In this document: positions 55,026-64,000 of the stretch, piece by piece | How positions within the stretch are numbered: the first letter of the stretch is position 1 | Layout of the letters: each line of letters opens with the position of its first letter | DNA from: Leptospirillum ferrooxidans C2-3 | GTDB taxonomy: Bacteria; Nitrospirota; Leptospirillia; Leptospirillales; Leptospirillaceae | DNA length: 64,000 nt | Assembly: GCF_000284315.1 (NCBI RefSeq) | Contig: NC_017094.1 | Location: 1,271,486-1,335,485 of the forward strand | Direction: 5' to 3' | Notes under the pieces: model-generated | What the model was told of the DNA's origin: nothing | The model's input: only the letters and a program-made list of their open reading frames with translations | Databases searched by the model: none | Made by a program: the position numbers and the translations under genes

Positions 55026-57293
55026 ATGCCATTTTCTTTAAACAAGTTTGCCAAGCTGTTAAGTACAATCGATCGCAATGGCGATTTCAAGACCAGTGGA
55101 ATCATCGAAACATTCATGCCCCGGCTGATACTCGAAGGAGTCGGGTCTGTTTCTCTTCCGCTGACACTCGAACAGTCCGGACAAATTTTTTCTGTTTCCG
55201 AGCAGGCTCCCTACGGCAAAGGGGGGAAAACGCTGCTCGACACAGCGGTTCGCAACACCCGACAAATCCCCCCGGACCGGATTCGCATCGAGGGCCGGCA
55301 CTGGGCAGAAACACTACAAAACATTGTCATTCTGGCGGTCGAAGGTCTGGGGGTGAGAGAACCTGTCGCGGCCGAGTTTTACAAGCTGTTGATTTACGAT
55401 ACGGGAGGCTTTTTTCTGGATCATCGCGATACAGAAAAGATCCCTGGCATGTTTGCAACCCTTGTGATCGCCCTTCCTTCCGCTTACACAGGCGGAGAGC
55501 TTATCGTGCACCATAAGGGCAAGGCATCCCGAATCGATCTCCAGACCTCGGATCCTTCCGAACTGTCTTTTGCCGCTTTTTATGCCGATTGCGTACACGA
55601 AGTCGAACCCGTCACATCGGGATGCCGCCTGACGCTTGTCTACAATCTAAAACGGGTGGGAACGGATCAGCTCCCGACACCTCCCGACTACCAGTCGGAA
55701 ACAGACAATGTCATAAAATTCCTCAAGGATTGGGTTCACGAAAAGGGAATGCCCGATTCGAGCATTCCGGAAAAGATCATCTATCCACTGGAACATGCCT
55801 ATACTCCAGCAGAACTTTCCTTCGGATCCCTCAAGGGAACGGATGCGGCAGTGGCTTCTGTCCTGACCCTGGCTGCAGAAAAATCGGGATGCGACCTTCA
55901 TCTGGCTCTTCTATCCATGGAGGAAAGCGGTTCAGCAAGCTATAACGGCTCCTATCGCTCCAGATGGAAAGAAGATGAGGACGATGAGTCCAACTTTGAA
56001 GTGGACGAGGTCTTCGATAGAACCCTCTCCCTTTCCCATTGGCAGCACCCCGAAGGGGTACCCTTCGAAACAGAGAGCCTTCCTTTCGAAGAAAACGAAC
56101 TATGCCCGGAAAATGCGCTGGACAACCTTGAAGAGTTGGAAGAGTCCTTTCATGAGGCAACGGGAAATGAGGGCGCCTCTTTCGAAAGGAGCTACCAAAG
56201 CGCTGCCCTGGTCCTCTGGCCCAGAGATCGAAAGATGTCTGTCATCCATCGGGCAGGTCTGGCAATCTCTATCCCTTTTCTGGATAAACTGATCTGGGAA
56301 TGGGAAAACGCTCATTCGGGACAGAAATCCCTCCTCGAAAAGCAGGCAGAGGAGCTTTCCGCCCTCATCATCAATTCATGGACTGTCCCGGAACGCCTCA
56401 ACCCATGGAGTTCTGAGCTAAAACTCACGCCTCGTATGCTGAACCTTCTTTTGCGCTTGGGAAATGAAAACCATATCGTAGCCTTCATTGAACGTCACAT
56501 GGTCCCTCCCGTTTACGGCCATAAGGACAACGAAGCATTGATCGGAACAATCCGCCTTCTGCCTTCTTCCCGTTTTTCAAGCCTCATGACGAATTTGATC
56601 GAGAAAAATGCGGAATCTGCGCTGGAGGCATGTGCCGATCTCTTCAAACGATGGGCCAGATCGGACAACGATCAAGAGCAGAAGATGCCTCTCGAAAAAA
56701 GCGCCGAAACCCTGGTCGAGGTTCTGACCGGAAAGAACCCCAAATTCGTGAAAGAAGAAAAGCCTGTTTTCATCGTCAACCTCCTCGAAGCCCTCGAACG
56801 GATCGCTCCCCATCTCTCGATCCGTTCATCCCGCTACATCCTGGAAAACCCTGAAACTTACGGTCTGGACGAATCGCTGATTCCCGCTGTTCTTGTTTTT
56901 TTGAACTCTAAAGGGAATGAACCGAGTCCTTCCTTTAAAATACTCAGGACCCATTGTCTCGACCGTTTGCGTGAACGGGCAGCCAGTCTCCTTGAGCCCC
57001 CAAAGGATTGGGTAAGATTCTCGAAGATTTCCTGCAAATGTCCCGATTGTAAAATCCTCAGGGAATTTCTTGCCGATCCCGATCGCGGCGCCTGGAGTTT
57101 TAAAGCCGCTGAAAGTCGCAGGGAGCACATAATAATCTCCATACAAAAAGACCGCCTGGACCTGGATTCGACCACCGAAAAAAAATCTCGCCCCTACACT
57201 CTGGTCTGCACGAAAAACTCGGCCTCTTATGAAAAGCTTCTGAAGCAACGAAAGAAAGACCTTGAGAACATTGCTCGGATGGAGGGAGATTAA
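55026..57293 (+). CDS. Large 2OG-Fe(II) oxygenase (prolyl-hydroxylase-like)
   Basis: 755 residues. The iron/2-oxoglutarate domain lies near residues 115-210: H133-x-D135 in FFLDHRDTEK, distal H191 in DCVHEVEP and R201 in SGCRLTLVYNL. The remaining ~550 residues are an uncharacterised helical region ending in KISCKCPDCKILREFLADP and RREHIIIS. Similar long proteins, with the same CxC..C..L and F-A-x-RR-H tail, are known to me from other bacteria and fungi; the substrate is unknown. AAAAGGA precedes the ATG. It lies 48 bp after a TnpB relic. Confidence 0.7.
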   Translation: MPFSLNKFAKLLSTIDRNGDFKTSGIIETFMPRLILEGVGSVSLPLTLEQSGQIFSVSEQAPYGKGGKTLLDTAVRNTRQIPPDRIRIEGRHWAETLQNIVILAVEGLGVREPVAAEFYKLLIYDTGGFFLDHRDTEKIPGMFATLVIALPSAYTGGELIVHHKGKASRIDLQTSDPSELSFAAFYADCVHEVEPVTSGCRLTLVYNLKRVGTDQLPTPPDYQSETDNVIKFLKDWVHEKGMPDSSIPEKIIYPLEHAYTPAELSFGSLKGTDAAVASVLTLAAEKSGCDLHLALLSMEESGSASYNGSYRSRWKEDEDDESNFEVDEVFDRTLSLSHWQHPEGVPFETESLPFEENELCPENALDNLEELEESFHEATGNEGASFERSYQSAALVLWPRDRKMSVIHRAGLAISIPFLDKLIWEWENAHSGQKSLLEKQAEELSALIINSWTVPERLNPWSSELKLTPRMLNLLLRLGNENHIVAFIERHMVPPVYGHKDNEALIGTIRLLPSSRFSSLMTNLIEKNAESALEACADLFKRWARSDNDQEQKMPLEKSAETLVEVLTGKNPKFVKEEKPVFIVNLLEALERIAPHLSIRSSRYILENPETYGLDESLIPAVLVFLNSKGNEPSPSFKILRTHCLDRLRERAASLLEPPKDWVRFSKISCKCPDCKILREFLADPDRGAWSFKAAESRREHIIISIQKDRLDLDSTTEKKSRPYTLVCTKNSASYEKLLKQRKKDLENIARMEGD

Positions 57294-58180
57294 AGTCGCG
57301 GAACCATTAGTCCAATTTCAGATTTTTAAAAAATAATCAAGGCGAGACAATGTCTTGCGAACTATGATTGTTCATTTTGTGTACTGAAACCTGAGGATGG
57401 TTCCTGCGCCTTCTCTCTTCGGGACGGCAGCGAGAAACGACCCGGTGGAAATGGCTCTTGCTGCCGAGCTTGTCGAGGATCCCCCTCTATTCCGGCTCGG
57501 GTTTCGAGGTCATCCGGACGCGGTGGTCAAAGCCGATATGGGGATCCCGCCCAGTGACGGTGGTCCGGGAAAGGATTCCGGGAAGGGCGCACAGCATTTT
57601 CCAGGAGCGGATCTCACCCTTCCCCCGAAGCCGGTGCTCGATGATCGAGAAGAGGAAGCAGGCATTGGATTTATGCAGAAAGAGGACGGATCTTTTTCAA
57701 GATTTCTCCTGGATGGATATTGTTCAGTTTTTCCATTGTTTCCTCCACCTGGTAATCCAAGAGTTGGACTTTTTCCGCATTCCCGTCTTTCCATCAGAAA
57801 TATATGGTCTGGGCAGAAAGTCAAGAGGTTGTTTAGCCTCTTTTAAGTCCTTTTGGTTCAACAACTCCGGCGGCTTCGAAGGCTATTTCGATAAGAGAAC
57901 TCACGCGGACTTTTTCCCTGGGGGGGATTCCGGCTCCCTGTTCTTTGAGACCGGGGCAAATCTCCCCTCCGGAGACCCATTCTGTGGCTTCCTTCATTCT
58001 TGTCCTTTCTCCCCCGAAAGAACGCATTGAAACGTTTGTACGCTGGCCCGTGCAAAAACTCGATTCTCCTTTGGGAGGAATCGGTCGCGCCACTATATCC
58101 GGTCTCCGGGAACGCATTCCGTGACCACGATGGATGGGAGTGAGGCGGGCGGGCCTGACAGCCAACGCTTTTGAGGTGAT
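57294..58180. other. 887-bp debris region
   Basis: No complete gene. On the minus strand MEKLNNIHPGEILKKI follows VQLLDYQVEE, reminiscent of a HigB end and HigA start, and the 57800-58130 block repeats 36400-36650. Long plus-strand ORFs lack motifs. Confidence 0.4.
57800..58130 (-). repeat. Dispersed repeat shared with 36400-36650
   Basis: Shared order of GGGCAGAAAGTCAAGAG, GATTCCGGCTCCCTGTTCTT and GGAATCGGTCGCGCCACTAT with the 36-kb copy; the two are clearly related but diverged. Confidence 0.5.
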
Positions 58181-58214
58181 CGAGCCCGGTGAAGGGAAAC
58201 TTTCACGCCGGGTT
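58181..58214 (+). ncRNA. Orphan group II intron domain V
   Basis: GAGCCCGGTGAAGGGAAACT, TTCACGCCGGGTTC: AGC triad, GAAA loop and full pairing GAGCCCGG/CCGGGTTC (one wobble). Followed by a domain VI-like stem ending near CTACCCTAC (58250). No reverse transcriptase is nearby. Confidence 0.65.
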
Positions 58215-58688
58215 CCTCGGGGGCTTGGGAGCTGAAAGGGTCTCCGGCTACCCTACTTGTAGACTCAGCCCCCTTTCAGAAATCAGTCATGAGTTGGGAA
58301 GCATAAAATGCCCGAATCGGAGATTTTATGGTTTTTTATAGGAATATATTATCGTTCGGACACATTATCGTTCCAATTTTCGAGCAAAATTCGACTTGGG
58401 AGTCTCTTCCAGATCTTCCATTGTTATCGATCAAAGGATGTTTCCTGAAGGAAATTCCTTCTTTGGCATTGGAAATCTCTTGGAGATTTCCAAAAACTCG
58501 GGAATGCCAGATGAGAAAAGCAAACATAAAATGGCCAAGGCTCAAAAATACAAACATAAAGTATCCGAGGAATCTTCCGCTTATCGAATATGATTTTTTG
58601 TTTTTATGGAGCATAAGGATATACTTGGCCCGTGCAACAAAACAGAGCACTTTCCAAGGCTGAAAAAACACACAGGAAAAAAGGGGGC

Positions 58689-58971
58689 TTGAATCGAACC
58701 GACATCGCCCGGTCCACACGGAGCCAGGGAGGAGGGACCGATCTTCCACGGAAGACTGTTCGCGAGGCTCTGGGTTTCGTAATTGGGGAGATCACTCAGA
58801 CCGTTCTGGATGGCAAGGTGGTCAATCTGACGGGGTTTGGGACATTCGAGATATGGAAGAGAGCGGATCGTACGGGCCAAACCCAAGACCTGCGAGCCTC
58901 TTCTCATCAAGAGCCATCGGGTGGTGGTCTTTCGTCCGGCCCGGCCTTTCTGGGGGCAAGGGGACAGATAA
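58689..58971 (+). pseudogene. HU/IHF-family DNA-binding protein, frameshifted
   Basis: TTG 58689 (GGGGG-rich ribosome site) starts NRTDIARSTRSQGGGTDLPR, KTVREALGFVIGEITQTVLD, GKVVNLTGFGTFEIWKRA; a one-base loss near 58875 shifts the DNA-binding arm (AKPKTCEPLLIKSHRVVVFR PA) to the next frame, ending at 58971. The upstream 58320-58620 region is AT-rich with no gene. Confidence 0.72.
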
Positions 58972-59267
58972 GGAAGATCCGGTCTAAAAGTGTCAGTTGG
59001 AGTCTAAGACCCTTGAGGGAGAGGGTCAAATAATGCGAAAAAGGACCTTATTCTGACGCGTTTTGCACCCTGTGCCTTACGTCAGGATGGGGTATACCCA
59101 AAAAAGACACGAATCGAATCATGCGTCTGTTCCAGGAGTAGCGGCCTTCCATATCCTTGGCTTTCCCCCTTCCTAGCCTCTTCTCATCACGTTTTTTGAG
59201 GTTGGAACGGACCCAAAAACGGGGTATAATGGCAACATGCCTGCGTTGCGGTAAGAAGGAGGTTCCG

Positions 59268-59831
59268 ATGAAAACGACCAGTCTCAAAGAATGGACCTAT
59301 GAAGAATTCATGTCGCTTCCCGAAGGAGGCCCGGTTCGCTACGAGATCCTCGATGGAGGTCTCTGCATGACCCCGTCCCCCAATACTCGCCATCAGGAAA
59401 TTTCTTGGAACCTTTCCGGGTTCTTCTGGTCTTTTTTGAAAACAAGACCGGTAGGGAGGAGCTTTTCCGCCCCCTACGACGTTGTTTTTTCCAAAGACCC
59501 GCCTCAGGTGGTCGAGCCAGATCTGGTCTTCGTCTCGAAAGATCGTTTGTCCATCATTACTGAACAGAATATCCAGGGGATTCCGGACCTTCTTGTCGAG
59601 ATCCTGTCCGAAGGGACCGAAATCATGGACCGACGGAAGAAACATTCCCTCTACGAGCGGTTCGGCGTTCCCGAGTACTGGATCGTGGATCCCAAGCTGA
59701 ATATGATCCAGGTCTTCCGTCTTATTGATGGACACTATGCGGCCGCCCTGGAATTCGGGATTGAGGACCGGCTCGAGACGCCCCTTTTGCCCGGGTTATC
59801 GATTCTTCTTTCCGAGATTTTTCCCGCCTGA
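59268..59831 (+). CDS. Uma2-family (DUF820) restriction-endonuclease-fold protein
   Basis: 187 residues from ATG 59268 with AAGGAGG upstream. PD-(D/E)xK elements: EEFMSLPEGGPVRYEILDGG, VVEPDLVFVSKDRLSI, GIPDLLVEILSEGTEIMDRR, KKHSLYERFGVPEYWIVDP. Uma2 proteins are often accessory or IS-associated; role unknown. Confidence 0.85.
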   Translation: MKTTSLKEWTYEEFMSLPEGGPVRYEILDGGLCMTPSPNTRHQEISWNLSGFFWSFLKTRPVGRSFSAPYDVVFSKDPPQVVEPDLVFVSKDRLSIITEQNIQGIPDLLVEILSEGTEIMDRRKKHSLYERFGVPEYWIVDPKLNMIQVFRLIDGHYAAALEFGIEDRLETPLLPGLSILLSEIFPA

Positions 59832-59865
59832 AGGCTCCCCTTCGAGATCTCCACGGGGACAGAAT

Positions 59866-60075
59866 CTCGACTTCCTGAGTCCCCGGAACCTTCCCAAGGC
59901 ACTGCTCCAGACGCTTCTCTCCGGCCAGTGGATCGCCAACCGCCAGAACCTCCTCATCACCGGCCCGACCGGAGTGGGCAAAAGCTATCTGGGAGAAGCC
60001 TTGGGACACAAAGCCTGCCGGATGGGCTATCGCGTTCTTCTGGTCCGCTTTCCCCGACTCTTCCAAAAATTTGGC
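59866..60075 (+). pseudogene. IstB (IS21 helper ATPase) internal fragment
   Basis: LPKALLQTLLSGQWIANRQN, LLITGPTGVGKSYLGEALGH, KACRMGYRVLLVRFPRLF: the Walker A region of IstB. Both ends are missing. Confidence 0.8.
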
Positions 60076-60165
60076 CATTTTGGCCATAAGGAGCGTTATT
60101 GGGTAAACGATCGCGACCTTCTGCAAAGGAGCTTCCTTTCCCATAATGCTGGAACAGCCTGCCCT

Positions 60166-61143
60166 TCACGGGGTTTTATCATTCGATGAAGGCAGATGCG
60201 CCCATTTGTCCGTTCCGGGATTGTAGATCTCTCCGACTGAGGGAAATCCTCCGGGATTCAATCCTCCTTCCACAAGAACAGTGCCGTCGGATAGCAAAAC
60301 GGCGATGGCTTTCTCGCGGGGAACGGGATCGGGTGCCACGGGGGTCCAGGTATTTTTTAAAGGGGAATAAATCTCGGCAGTGGCCAGATAACTCCCATGG
60401 TAGCCATCGATCACGAGAACATTTCCGGAGGGGAGGAGAACCGTCGATGCTCCCCATCGGGGGACAGGGTCAGGAGCCACTGTTTTCCAGGTATCCGATC
60501 TTGGGTCGTATTGGGAAGCCGAGCCCAATGTCTGACCGTTATACCCTCCGACCACCAGGACGTTTCCGTTATTCAGGGTGACGGCGACAAAAGCCCATCG
60601 GAGAACAGGGTCTGGGCGGACAGGATGCCATAGTCCGGAACGGGGCCGGTAGATCTCGGAGGAGTCCAGGTATCCGGTATCGTTGAACCCTCCCGTGACA
60701 AAAACATCTCCATTCGGCAGGAGGGCGGCTGCGCCCCCTCCCCGGGGAACAGGATCGGAAGCGATCTTTTTCCACCGGTTCCGGACGGGGTCAAAAATCT
60801 CATTCGTCTGGAGATAGTGACCGTTATATCCGCCGGTCACCATGACCGTACCGTCGGGAAGGGGCACGGCCGAAGCGCTTGTCCGGCTTTGGGGATCGGA
60901 TGCGGCACGGGTCCAGGTTCGAGACCCGGGATGCCAGATTTCTGTGGTGCCCAGATCCTCCCCGGAGAAACCTCCTGTAATAACGACTGTTCCGTTTGAA
61001 AGGCGAACGGCTGATGCTCCCCAGCGGGGAGTGAAGCCGGAGATCTCAACGGTCGGAACGGGAGATCCTTCCGATTTTTGAGGAAGCGTCACGGCAAGGA
61101 ACGTTATCAGAAAAACAGCCAACCACCAGAATCCGGGCCACAT
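60166..61143 (-). CDS. Exported Kelch-repeat protein
   Basis: 325 residues. Signal peptide (about 1-25), then six to seven Kelch blades of the form ...GNVLVVGGYNGQTLGSA.. and ..DTWKTVAPDPVPRWGAS; the blade ends repeat GGYNG/GGFND. Such propellers bind surface polysaccharides or act as sugar oxidases; no catalytic residues are recognised. Confidence 0.75.
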   Translation of the reverse strand: MWPGFWWLAVFLITFLAVTLPQKSEGSPVPTVEISGFTPRWGASAVRLSNGTVVITGGFSGEDLGTTEIWHPGSRTWTRAASDPQSRTSASAVPLPDGTVMVTGGYNGHYLQTNEIFDPVRNRWKKIASDPVPRGGGAAALLPNGDVFVTGGFNDTGYLDSSEIYRPRSGLWHPVRPDPVLRWAFVAVTLNNGNVLVVGGYNGQTLGSASQYDPRSDTWKTVAPDPVPRWGASTVLLPSGNVLVIDGYHGSYLATAEIYSPLKNTWTPVAPDPVPREKAIAVLLSDGTVLVEGGLNPGGFPSVGEIYNPGTDKWAHLPSSNDKTP

Positions 61144-61229
61144 CTCACCCTCCCCGTATTGCCAATCAATCGGAGTGAAGGGATTCCTCCGAGATATGGA
61201 AGATTGTTCCGATTGATCTTTCCCGATAT

Positions 61230-61475
61230 TTGAATATAGACCAGAACGGCCAATTCCAAGGGATTACCGGTTGGGAGGGAACAAATGAAATAATGAAATG
61301 CGGAAGACTCATTTTTGCAAATGATTTCCAGAGTGGTCTTAAAAGAATTCTTTCCAGAATAATAGAAGACACTGTAACCTTCAGGTCGCGATCCATTGGT
61401 CGGGAAGGATGGTTGCGAGAAACACTGTTCCGGACTGTTGTTGAAGAGATCTACGGCTGTATCCAGGACACATGA
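61230..61475 (+). CDS. Small hypothetical protein
   Basis: 81 residues ([20 protein letters not shown] start). No motif; divergent from the Kelch gene. Support is weak. Confidence 0.25.
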   Translation: MNIDQNGQFQGITGWEGTNEIMKCGRLIFANDFQSGLKRILSRIIEDTVTFRSRSIGREGWLRETLFRTVVEEIYGCIQDT

Positions 61476-61651
61476 TCAGGACAACGTCGGATCAACTCAT
61501 CAGAACGAAGGCTTTCAGCCTTCGGAACACACTCCGCACCTTGAAAGAAACTCGACAGGAAGGAGAAACGATCCTCATTTCCCCCCTGAAAATAAGAAAC
61601 ATGGAGGATGGAGCTACTGGGGTCATACTGAGGATGATTGGCTTCAGGATA

Positions 61652-62177
61652 GATACGGACAAATGGAGGTCCACCAGAACAGTGCCGAGCCATGGCGCGT
61701 CACTTTGCTCGATACGGGCGAGAGCACGATGACTGGCGGACGAATCAAACGGGTCAGGAGCTATCTTGGAGAGGACGATTTTTGCTGCACCTACGGAGAC
61801 GGCGTGGGTGACGTGGATATCGCTCGCCTGATCGAGTTCCATAAAACAAATGGAACATTGGCCACATTGACCGCCACCAAGCCTCCCGACCGATTCGGAT
61901 CGATCAATATGAGTGAAAACAAGATTATCAACTTTCAGGAAAAGCCTGAAGGGGACGGCGCATGGATCAATGGGGGATTTTTTATCCTCTCCCCGAAGGT
62001 TCTCGACTATATTGAAGGCGACGAGACGATCTGGGAAAGAGCCCCGATGGAGAGACTGGCAAAAGAAGGTCAGATTTCGGCCTACCTGCATGAGGGATTC
62101 TGGGAGCCGATGGATACCTTAAGACCCATCTTGAGGAGTTATGGTCTTCCGGCAAGGCTCCCTGGAAGATGTGGTAA
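61652..62177 (+). pseudogene. rfbF: Glucose-1-phosphate cytidylyltransferase (RfbF) remnant
   Basis: [73 protein letters not shown] and FWEPMDTLR are RfbF. The N-terminal nucleotide-binding part is absent. After DTLRP one base change of frame is needed for [16 protein letters not shown], the normal end, stopping at 62177. It made CDP-glucose for dideoxysugar O-antigens. Confidence 0.85.
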
Positions 62178-62567
62178 AGGGACGACATATGGATCCTTCT
62201 TTCTGGAATAAAAAAAAGGTGTTGATCACCGGTCACACAGGCTTCAATGGAAGCTGGCTTTCTCTCTGGCTTTAAAGTGCGGGGGCGAACGTTGTGGGGT
62301 ATGCCCTTCCTCCTCCGACCAATCCCAGCCTCTTTGAGCTTGCAGACGTCGCTTTCGGAATGGTTTCTCTCACCGGAAATGTGAGGGATCTGGATCAGCC
62401 ATCCTCTATCCAATCCCACAGGCCCGAAGTTATTTTCCATATGGCCGCTCAGGCTCTGGTCAGACCCTCCTATCAGAATCCGGTCGAAACCTATGCGACC
62501 AATGTCATGGGAATGGTGAACCTTCTGGACGCGGTTCGCCGGATCCCCGGAACCCGGGTTGTCGTCA

Positions 62568-62586
62568 ATGTTACAAGCGACAAGTG
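62568..62586. repeat. Left copy of 19-bp target-site duplication
   Basis: ATGTTACAAGCGACAAGTG, identical to 63967-63985; bases on both outer sides differ. Confidence 0.9.
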
Positions 62587-63966
62587 TAGGGAACACATAA
62601 TCTGTCCGGTTTTGTAGCGCAAGACTTGTCCGGTTCCATAATGGGTCCAAGGAGGACCCAGAATGGACCGAACAAATGTGCTACAGGAGATCCGGAAGAT
62701 GCGTTTTGAAGACACCTGGAATGAATGGAAGAAAGGATGCCTCACTCAGGAAGAGGCCGGCCGGATTCTCGGGATGAGTGAAAGGACCTTCCGGAGATAT
62801 GTCCGGCGAGTCGAGGAGGAAGGGATCCAGGGGATTCTGGACAAACGACTCACCCAGGCCTCATCGAGACGGGCCCCGGTCGATGAAGCCCTGGGACTGG
62901 TCGAAAAGTACCGGAGCCGGCATGATGGCTGGAACGTGAAACACTTTCACTTCTGGTACCGGAAAGAAGGCGGGAAACGGAGCTATACCTGGGTCAAGAA
63001 GACGCTTCAGGAGAACGGAGCGGTCCGGAAAGCTCCTGGCAAGGGGAAGCACCGGAAGAGACGGGAACGTGCGGCCTGGGAAGGGATGATGATCCATCAG
63101 GATGCCAGCAGTCATCCCTGGGTGTCCGGACAGATCTGGGATCTGGTGGTGACGATGGATGATGCGACCAATGAGCATTACAGCATGTTCTTTGTGGAGG
63201 AGGAGGGAACCGCGTCCAGCCTTCAGGGGATACGGGAGGTGATCGGGAAAAAAGGGCTTCCTTCCTCCCTGTACACAGACCGGGGCAGCCACTACTGGGT
63301 CACGCCGGAAGCGGGAGGGAAGGTGGACAAGAAGAACCTCACCCAGTTTGGACGGGCGATGAAACAGCTGGGCATCGAAATGATTGCCGCCTACTCCCCC
63401 GAAGCGCGGGGACGCAGTGAACGGGCTTTCCGGACCCATCAGGAGCGTCTTCCCAAAGAGCTCGCCCTGGCGGGAATCACGACGATGGAAGCGGCCAACC
63501 GCTATCTGTCCGACGTCTATCTTCCAGCCTTCAATACCGAATTTTCCCATCGGGCCCCGGAGGAAGGATCGGCCTTCGTTCCCTGGACCGGAGACTCTAT
63601 AGACGAGATTCTCTGCGAGCACCACGAACGGATTGTTGGCAACGACAACTGCGTGTCTTTCGAAGGACGGACCCTTCAGATCCCTTCCGACCGGTACCGG
63701 CTCCATTACGTCCGGGCCACAGCAAGATCCACCGGCATCCCGACGGATCGCTCTCCCTGTTTCATGGACCCCGGAAGCTTTCCGACTATCCTGTCGAAAA
63801 ACCGGAGATTCCAAAAACGAAAAAGGAACCACGAACCAAAGCTCTTTCGACCGGAATCCGCCCGGTCGAAGCTCATGTCTGAGAACGGGGAAACCCGGAG
63901 TTTTTAAATGAAAAAAAGTGGACAACTCATTTGCTATAAAACCGGACAACTCTACTTGCTACTAAC
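62587..63966 (+). mobile_element. IS1202-like (ISNCY) insertion sequence in rfbG
   Basis: 1380 bp. Near each end lies TGTCCGGTTTTRTAGC in inverted orientation (left 62603-, right rev-comp from 63945), and a second TTGTCC further in. Flanked by the 19-bp duplication. One intact transposase gene. Confidence 0.82.
62663..63907 (+). CDS. IS1202-like (ISNCY family) transposase
   Basis: 414 residues. N-terminal HTH (LTQEEAGRILGMSERTFRRY) and a DDE core: MIHQDASSHPW, VTMDDATNEHYSMFF, LYTDRGSHYWVTPEAG and AYSPEARGRSERAFRT. Start MDRTNVLQEIRKMRFED is the family-typical beginning. Appears active. Confidence 0.85.
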   Translation: MDRTNVLQEIRKMRFEDTWNEWKKGCLTQEEAGRILGMSERTFRRYVRRVEEEGIQGILDKRLTQASSRRAPVDEALGLVEKYRSRHDGWNVKHFHFWYRKEGGKRSYTWVKKTLQENGAVRKAPGKGKHRKRRERAAWEGMMIHQDASSHPWVSGQIWDLVVTMDDATNEHYSMFFVEEEGTASSLQGIREVIGKKGLPSSLYTDRGSHYWVTPEAGGKVDKKNLTQFGRAMKQLGIEMIAAYSPEARGRSERAFRTHQERLPKELALAGITTMEAANRYLSDVYLPAFNTEFSHRAPEEGSAFVPWTGDSIDEILCEHHERIVGNDNCVSFEGRTLQIPSDRYRLHYVRATARSTGIPTDRSPCFMDPGSFPTILSKNRRFQKRKRNHEPKLFRPESARSKLMSENGETRSF

Positions 63967-63985
63967 ATGTTACAAGCGACAAGTG
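63967..63985. repeat. Right copy of 19-bp target-site duplication
   Basis: Identical to 62568-62586; after it rfbG continues as CTATGAAAATCGG. Confidence 0.9.
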
Positions 63986-64000
63986 CTATGAAAATCGGGA

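Larger units (their letters stand above)
62189..64000 (+). pseudogene. rfbG: CDP-glucose 4,6-dehydratase (RfbG), stop codon and IS insertion
   Basis: [19 protein letters not shown] (Rossmann motif) from ATG 62189; TAA at codon 29 (62273-62275) interrupts LWL-stop-SAGANVVGYAL. The frame continues with FHMAAQALVRPSYQNPVETY, ATNVMGMVNLLDAV and NVTSDKC at 62586, where an IS sits; it resumes at 63967 as NVTSDKCYENR and leaves the window. Confidence 0.88.

Noticed and set aside
57397-57846. 149-codon plus-strand ORF
   Set aside because: Low-complexity composition, no motif, overlaps HigB/HigA-like debris and a dispersed repeat on the other strand.
60187-61081. Plus-strand ORFs inside the Kelch gene
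   Set aside because: Shadows of repetitive Kelch blades on the minus strand.

Overview
The window looks like a chromosome segment of an acidophilic, metal-exposed Gram-negative bacterium. It has a Tol operon, TonB/TolA-like and lipoprotein genes, a Cus-type copper efflux operon with a HiPIP-like protein, and very many IS elements and toxin-antitoxin (TA) genes. Gene content and moderate GC resemble Leptospirillum (Nitrospirota), but this is an inference from memory of such genomes and was not tested. No rRNA and no CRISPR array is visible. Two tRNAs are present: Thr(CGT) and Asp(GTC).

Layout. 1-6.7 kb: sulfur and thiol handling genes. These are the 5' end of a methyltransferase, a frameshifted cysteine desulfurase, a SHOCT protein, a CcdA-like protein and OsmC on the minus strand, divergent from a persulfide-dioxygenase-like MBL protein, an ArsR regulator, an MFS transporter and a beta-barrel-like protein. 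6.8-10.1 kb: a small accessory island with a helicase-like remnant, a Gp49/HigA-type TA pair, a decayed antitoxin and hypothetical genes. 10.2-22.4 kb: a stable housekeeping block, all on the minus strand, with tRNA-Asp, tolQ-tolR-tolA/tonB-like-tolB-cpoB, mutL, miaA, mtnP, a PfkB kinase, a TPR lipoprotein, a RodZ-like protein, a PEGA lipoprotein and tRNA-Thr. 22.6-25.8 kb: a dead BrnT/BrnA pair, a frameshifted beta-hydroxyacid dehydrogenase, a hypothetical gene and a RelE/ParD-like TA pair. 25.9-34.0 kb: a copper operon on the minus strand, in transcription order a Cys-rich exported protein, CusC, CusB, CusA, a CusF-like chaperone, a helical exported protein and a Met-rich HiPIP.

34-64 kb is a mobile-element and TA graveyard. 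It holds TacA-TacT, DUF433-DUF5615, TumE(dead)-TumA, HipB-HipA, HigB-HigA and PIN-antitoxin(frameshifted). Between them lie three related TnpB (IS200/IS605, IS1341-like) copies (one intact, one with a 2-nt deletion, one 3' fragment), two more diverged TnpB relics, and IS256, IS110, IS630, IS3 and IS21 pieces. A 5'-truncated group II intron and an orphan group II domain V are also there. Larger cargo genes are a TPP enzyme, a YqhA-like membrane protein, a 755-residue 2OG-Fe(II) oxygenase, a Uma2-type nuclease and a Kelch protein. The window ends in a decayed CDP-sugar operon (rfbF, rfbG), where an intact IS1202-like element sits inside rfbG flanked by a perfect 19-bp target duplication.

Main themes: (i) many TA modules, several with one half inactivated by single stops or small indels; (ii) TnpB elements whose left-end hairpin differs between copies by compensating bases; (iii) a HiPIP-like protein with a methionine-rich insert at the end of a Cus operon.
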